Part shown: positions 59,101 to 64,000 of the stretch, in pieces
How the letters are laid out: every line of letters starts with the position of its first letter
Position numbering within the stretch: the stretch's first letter is position 1
Assembly (NCBI GenBank): GCA_021234155.1
Contig: JAJEKV010000054.1
Location: forward strand, 2,089,468-2,153,467
Direction of reading: 5' to 3'
Origin: Isoetes taiwanensis
Lineage: Eukaryota > Streptophyta > Lycopodiopsida > Isoetales > Isoetaceae
DNA: 64,000 nt
The notes under the pieces: generated by a model
Databases searched by the model: none
Told to the model about the DNA's origin: nothing
The model's input: the letters and a program-made list of their open reading frames with translations, nothing else
Translations under genes and position numbers: made by a program

Positions 59101-59606
59101 TCCCATGAGTTTATCCCAGCTAACTCTCTCCTTAGTGGTCATATTTATCTTCTTCCCTAGTTTTTGATCCCAAGCAGGAGTATTATTAAAATCTCTTGCC
59201 ATCAAAATGTTATTAAGTTTTTGTGTCTGTAGCCAATTATCCATCTCAATCCACTGACTCTCCCTCTCAGCAGGATCAGTTGAGGCATAGACATTAATGA
59301 TGCCAACTAATTCTTTTCCAAACTCAAGGACCGCAACAGTCCATCTCCCTGATGGGTGGACATACTTTTGTATGCATTTGAATTTGCTCCATGAGGTACA
59401 AATTCCTCCTTTGGTGCCCTCTGCTTTACCCCAGACTGAATCCCCTCCAGGGATGATCTAGCTACCCAATTTATCTGCTTCAAAACTGGATAACCTATGC
59501 TCCTGTAGCATTACAATATCAGCTTTCATTTCTCTTATGGCTATAATAGCTCTTTTCCTTTTTGGGGGCCTTTAATTCCCCTCATGTTCCAGGTTACTAT
59601 CTTCAT
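56125..59606 (-). pseudogene. L1 ORF2: APE endonuclease, RT, zinc finger
   Basis: The start MKIVTWNMRGIKGP (59606) is the endonuclease opening with its catalytic Asn. Shortly after, a one-base shift breaks the frame. GDFNNTP is altered to ARDFNNTPAWD at about 59190, and LLDRFYVNN follows. RT in a 551-codon open frame (58638-56985): KGKSPGPDGFQPEFY, HIALIPKVENAEG, LLKLDLRRAYDTINW, VRQGCPLAPYLF, QYADDTFAFL, GVLLNKGKS, GIPIALNMS. One TAG at 56983 separates it, in the same frame, from the zf-RVT end (FRWLVLHQSLHTNAV; CPMGCGFKETSNHVFECPW). ORF2 would nick target DNA and reverse transcribe the LINE RNA there. The few disabling changes suggest a fairly young copy. Confidence 0.92.
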
Positions 59607-60304
59607 CAGGCAGGGTATTTTTTCCTAGGCTGAACCCTAAGGTTGAGAGCTGGACTATTTTCTGTGAACTGTCCCTTCTTGCTTTTTTTAATCATTGGAG
59701 TGAAATATTTATCTTCCTCAGGCTCCTTTTCAATAGTTTCCTCCATGGTCACTTCATAGGGTTCTGCAGTATCCATAACATCAAGATCCAATTCTTCAGT
59801 GCCTCCACTGGAAACTTCCATGGGGGATTTAGTGAAGAATTTAAAGTTTCTTTTATCTGGAGCTGGTGTCAGATATTTTTCCATAGGGGTGCATGGAACA
59901 ACTTCTGTATCTAGAGTGCTTGGCACTTCCTTAACCGTTCATCAGCCTCCATTATCTTCAGGGACTTCATGCATCTCAGTTTCCACAGGATCTCCTTCAA
60001 CCTGGGTTTTATCTTCATTTTCTTTGTATGGAGTGTTAAAATCCATTTTGTTTGGAATAACTGGAGATTCTATTTTATTGGAAGGTTCCCCTTTGAGCAA
60101 TAGGGTGCCTCTAGTGGACACCTCTGATTCAGAAGATTCAGGGTATTCATTTATTGGAGGGAGATTAGTCTCCACAATAGTTAGCTTACAGCTTCTGATT
60201 AGATGAGCTGGAGTAATTGTAAGGCCTCCATTTGTAATCTCCTTACCTTTTGGAGCCTTTATGTCTAATGGACTTATAGGGTCTTTAGTCTTGAGCAAAG
60301 TCAC
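59606..60304 (-). pseudogene. L1 ORF1, C-terminal portion
   Basis: An acidic, Pro/Ser-rich frame (for example SSESEVSTRGTLLLKGEPSN) is broken by two adjacent in-frame stops at about 59939-59944, then runs to TGA at 59606-59608. The stop overlaps the ORF2 start as TGATG, a layout compatible with termination-reinitiation. RNA-binding motifs are not visible because the N-terminal part is missing. Confidence 0.65.
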
Positions 60305-60353
60305 TCCTTGGCCAGTTTGACCATGGTCAACTGGACTTATAGGGCCATTGATT

Positions 60354-60942
60354 TGATTAGAACTGGTTCGAACTCCCCGCAGAAGACAGCCCTCCGTGGA
60401 GGACCCTTTGATCTAACAGAGAACCGGGACTATGTCACGCTGGGATTTGCAAGAAAACAAAGGAAAGGGAAAAGAAAACAAAGAACAATGAGACAACAAT
60501 GATAAGCTTCCTTGATATCAATGATGATGATACATGAGCTCTCGAACCTAGAGAGAAAAACAAGTGAGACAAGACTCAAAACTCATCTAAAACTCATGTG
60601 CTAGCTCTACTCATATATATAGTACAATGGCCTTTGGCCCAATATAGACACTCGACCGATTTCGTGCCCGAATTTCGAAGGAGGCCTGATTTGCAGGAAT
60701 GCCGCGGCGGTGCTCTTGAAGTGCCTCGGAATCACGCTGACGCCGACGCTGCCGGTGACGCCGCCACTTGTGTCCGAGCGCCGCCTTTGTTGACGCCAGC
60801 GTGGTCTTAGTCTCAAGGCGGGTCTGCTTGGTCTTCGCTGAGCCTTTGACGACCGACCCGCGCCTGATTGTGGGATCCTTTGACTTGACTTGGTCCGTCA
60901 GATGTGATGAATAGTCCTGTATCAGAGGCACAGTGACTAACA
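60354..60942 (-). repeat. 3' LTR of a second gypsy-like copy (minus strand)
   Basis: The reverse complement runs TGTTAGTCAC...TCTAATCA, 589 bp. It has the 'tcaaaggatcc', TATATATATGAG and 'gagggctgtcttc' landmarks of the LTRs at 38850 and 49297. A purine tract GGTGGGGAG lies immediately upstream on the minus strand (60943-60951). Confidence 0.85.
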
Positions 60943-63900
60943 CTCCCCACCAAACGACACTCACCAAGAAAAGGAGGAAGTGCTTCCGAGGGCGGAAACC
61001 AAAGAAGCCTCAAAGTGATCCTCACGGGAATGAGGACGGGCGCCATTATGGTAATGGGCAATGAGGTCCCGGGCGCGGTTTGAAGCGCCAGAGTGTTGGA
61101 GCCCAAGGGCGTGGGATCGGCATCACGAGAAAGTGAGAGCGCACATGTCGTCTTGTGGTGGCAAAGATGTGCGTCCCAAGGAACAAACCGGCACTCCATG
61201 AGAAGGCAGTGTCCGAGAGACCAAGGCACCGAGCGTCGGCATTTGGGTTGCAAAGAAAAGATAGGACGCCGGGATTTAAAGATTTACCAGATGCACGGAG
61301 AGCAGCACGTAAACCAAATTTTGACGACCGGATCAAGGGTCGGTGAGGTGGCGAGATTCGCAAGAAGGTATCAAGGCCATGAATAGCATCGCAGTGCCGC
61401 TGCCAACCACGCCATTAGCAATATAGAGCCATTCTCAGAGTGTCCGTGGTGGCATTATCTTCCCAACCGGAGCTGCCCTCGACAAATCGGGATCCCACCG
61501 AGATCCGGCCGAGATCCGAGGTGGAGTCAATCCGCCAGTGGGCCATCCATGACCTTCGCCCAAAAGGGAAGACGCCACCATAAGAGAGGAACCGTGGGCG
61601 GTGGGACTCCTAAGGAAGCATATGGAGAGGGAAGCATGCCCGCAGCGTGGGTGGCTGCGAGCCATGTCCCCTCAATGCACTAACGAGATTCTCGATCAAG
61701 AGCACGACACCAATGGTCCCACTCAAGTAGAGAGTAATTGATAAACAGAGGATTTACCCAACCCGTGGGGATGGTCTTGCTTTCTAGAAGGCCAATGGAG
61801 TTGATTGTAGCCTCCTGCGCCGTGATATAAATTTGGGCTAACTCAAGATCGCCGAGATGCCAAATTTTTGTTTACTGTTCCAATGTTTCACCGCCACGAG
61901 GTAAGTGTTGAGCAAGTTCGTGCATGTACTCCTCGCTCAAAAGTCCGAGACCGAAAGCAGATCCTTGAAATATTGGTTGGTTGATGATAACAACCAAGCA
62001 GCATTGGAGTTGCCCCCTAAAAAACACAATGGGCCTCATCGCGAATTTATCATGGAGATCCGCCGTAGAAGTCATGAAAAACATAAGCCATTGGTCGAAC
62101 AACACGAAAAAAATGACCACCCGATCTTCGAATTGATTTGATCAAAGACTAAGAGTGCACAAAATAAACCCTTGTTCTATAGAAAGATCCCGCCGCATCC
62201 GCAGGAAGTCCGCACTTTTGAGTGGTCGTTGATGAACATTGCCATTGGCCGCTGCACCACTTCAAAAGGAAAAGGTGCCGCCGGGCCACCACATAGTCAA
62301 GATAGCCGGAAGGAGTAGAGAAGTCCACGTGAATGTTGGTAGCAATATCAATATAACCCTCCCCGCTTGTTTTGGGCTTCTTCAAGAGATTGAACCGCTT
62401 ATCGGAGCCGATGTTCCGTGTCACGATCCTGGGGTTCTTTTCTAATAGAAGACGGATGATCACTGACCTATTTAATAGGAAGCGGCATGTGAAGAAGATT
62501 GCCCCGAGTTTGGAGTCAAGCATGGTAACTGAAGGCCATCAATGACCTTCGCTTCGAAGCCCAAAGCCGAAGTCCGGATGGACGCTAACTGATTTGTCGG
62601 GCCGCGGAAAGCTCAGCTTCAAGGGAGGTGAGTCGAAGGCCACGCCCTGAGGTCTTGAACTTGAGTGCGGTAATTGTGAGAAAGTCTCAATACAAGGTGT
62701 CTAGCTTAGCAATGTCTTTCTCCTTGTCACCCAAGAGGGTATCTTTGACTTGTTCTCGCTCCAACAAGTCCTAAATTGTGGTTTGAGCTGAGCCTTCCGA
62801 TCTTCAAGTAGGCTTGTCGATCCCCGGAGCACTTTTGAGATCTACATAGGCCTGTAATAGAGCCGCCAGGTTTTTTTTGAAGTTGGGCCTCCAAAGTTTG
62901 AACTTGTGCAGCTTGCAGCTTGGAGGTCTCTTTGAACGGCATCGGAAGCCTCCCGTGGACGCCAACACCATTCATGAGAGCCTCCTGCGGATGCTTTGTA
63001 GCCGCATGGGTACCGCTGGAACATCCCGCCGGAATTTTGGCCAGAGCCGCCGAGGATGTGGAGGTGCAGGGCCCCGCTGGCGGCCTTGTCCGGAGAGTGT
63101 TGAGAGGCATGACGGAATTGGAAGGCGTGGCTTCAAAGTGGAGGAAGAGGAGACGGTGACATGCGCGGGTCCGGTGTTGAACATGACCGTGGGAAGTCCG
63201 GGCGGAAGGTACGTACTCGCTGGGTTTGACGCTGGAATGCAGAGAGCCGAGTGGAGGCATGGGAAGTGGAAGGGCTCTCAAGCGACGTGAAGATAATGAT
63301 GATGAGGGCCTGAAGATGGCCACCCAATCGAAACTTGAGAGATTGGGGAGGGGGTAGCCGAACGCGCCTACTTCTTGAAGAAGGCAGAGAACAACAAATG
63401 TGGCCAATCAATATGGAGATTGGAATGGATGGCTGATGACCATATTATAGAACGGGCTTATTAATATGGGTGTTCTTGATGGAATACCCAAGCAATTTGC
63501 TTACGTAAAACTTCACAAAAGTGTCATGTGACTTTGCAATATTTGTGAGGCGATCCGTTAGCTTGATAAGGTGAGCACCCGAACCGAAAGTGACATCCAT
63601 GTCCCCGTAAAGCAGCCCAAGAGATAGAAGGTTTTTGCAAAGGAATACCGGAATACCTCGTAAATCAAAGGCCGAGTAAGTAAAATGGTGGTGCCATCAA
63701 TCAATCGAAAGCAAAATCCTTCCCGGCCGCTGATTATGTGAGCTGATGAACCGCCGCAATTGGTTCGATTTGGGGCCTGGAGCTCCATTTGGCAGAATTC
63801 AGAAGCTTGTGGCGCACTATTTCCTCGTACTCGACCAAGAAGGGCCTCATAAAGGTGGGCGCCGAGAAAGACACGCACCGAAAAGGAGTCGTGATCCCCG

Positions 63901-64000
63901 GGAGCGTAAGTTTGAAGTGTAGGAAGTTTGGGGCAGCCATGGCGGCGAGCCGCCGGAACCGGGCGAACCGCCTCGAGAAGGCGGAGAGCGAGAACGTAAG
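60943..64000 (-). mobile_element. 3' internal part of the second gypsy-like copy
   Basis: Runs from the purine tract to the window end and corresponds to about 46320-49296 of the plus-strand copy. The 5' part, including pol, lies beyond the window. Confidence 0.75.
62727..63940 (-). pseudogene. Extra 3' ORF of the second gypsy-like copy
   Basis: It opens MAAPNFLHFK and continues in shifted frames with LIDGTTILLTRPLIYEVFRYS (63700-63640), a Pro/Ser-rich middle and EALMNGVGVHGRLP (about 62990-62940). The second half is less degraded than in the plus-strand copy. Its function is unknown. It is the better template for profile searches. Confidence 0.5.

Larger units (their letters stand above)
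55245..60353 (-). mobile_element. L1-type LINE with ORF1 end, ORF2 and poly(A) tail
   Basis: A T22 run at 55245-55266 is the poly(A) tail on the minus strand. The 3' UTR spans about 55267-55785, ORF2 56125-59606 and the end of ORF1 59606-60304. At 60354 the LTR of the minus-strand gypsy-like element begins, so the LINE's 5' part is displaced or lost. Confidence 0.85.

Noticed and set aside
61046-61386. Open frames on both strands as a host gene
   Set aside because: Lies within the 3' internal region of the minus-strand gypsy-like copy. No conserved domain is visible.

Overview
The window reads as nuclear DNA of a land plant with a repeat-rich genome. Plant-type LTR retrotransposons (Ty1/copia, Ty3/gypsy with a chromodomain), LINEs, MITEs and tRNA-derived retroposons, many nested in one another, fill most of it. 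A decayed plastid fragment (rpl23-rpl2 junction, about 2.70-3.04 kb) has an rpl2 start of the MAIRLYRAYTPGT type. I associate that form with seed-free plants and gymnosperms rather than angiosperms, so a non-flowering plant is my best guess. No species can be named from the sequence alone.

Layout. 0-5 kb: gag-like debris, a broken LPR/CotA-like multicopper oxidase fragment (minus), the plastid insertion and tRNA-like SINE heads. 5.1-8.7 kb: two LINE reverse-transcriptase remnants. 8.7-9.0 kb: a MITE. 10.4-14.3 kb: two neighbouring copies of one element family with structured ends. The first is short (10442-10948). The second (11034-14308) carries an intron-containing Crypton-like tyrosine recombinase gene; this is the most unusual part of the window. 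14.86-16.22 kb: the only convincing intact host gene, a five-exon RhoGDI. 17.3-24.9 kb: a LINE whose ORF1 is interrupted by a small LTR element (17804-19837) and a hAT MITE (20983-21734).

24.9-37.5 kb: remains of a Ty3 chromovirus family. These include an inverted pair of LTRs, one of which holds a tRNA-Pro retroposon with a 15-bp target duplication, and one nearly full gag-pol. That gag-pol is split by a MITE and by a structurally complete minus-strand copia element (29614-34737). 38.85-49.90 kb: an 11-kb, heavily mutated Ty3-like element with 0.6-kb LTRs and about 3 kb of extra sequence after integrase. The 3' part of a second copy lies on the minus strand at 60354-64000. 50.9-60.35 kb: L1-type LINEs on both strands.

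Almost every coding feature is a transposon pseudogene. The genes do not form a pathway. What they record is an insertion order: chromovirus, then copia and MITE; LINE, then LTR element and hAT MITE. Restored reading frames and target-site duplications let several of these events be read directly. All alignments were made by eye.
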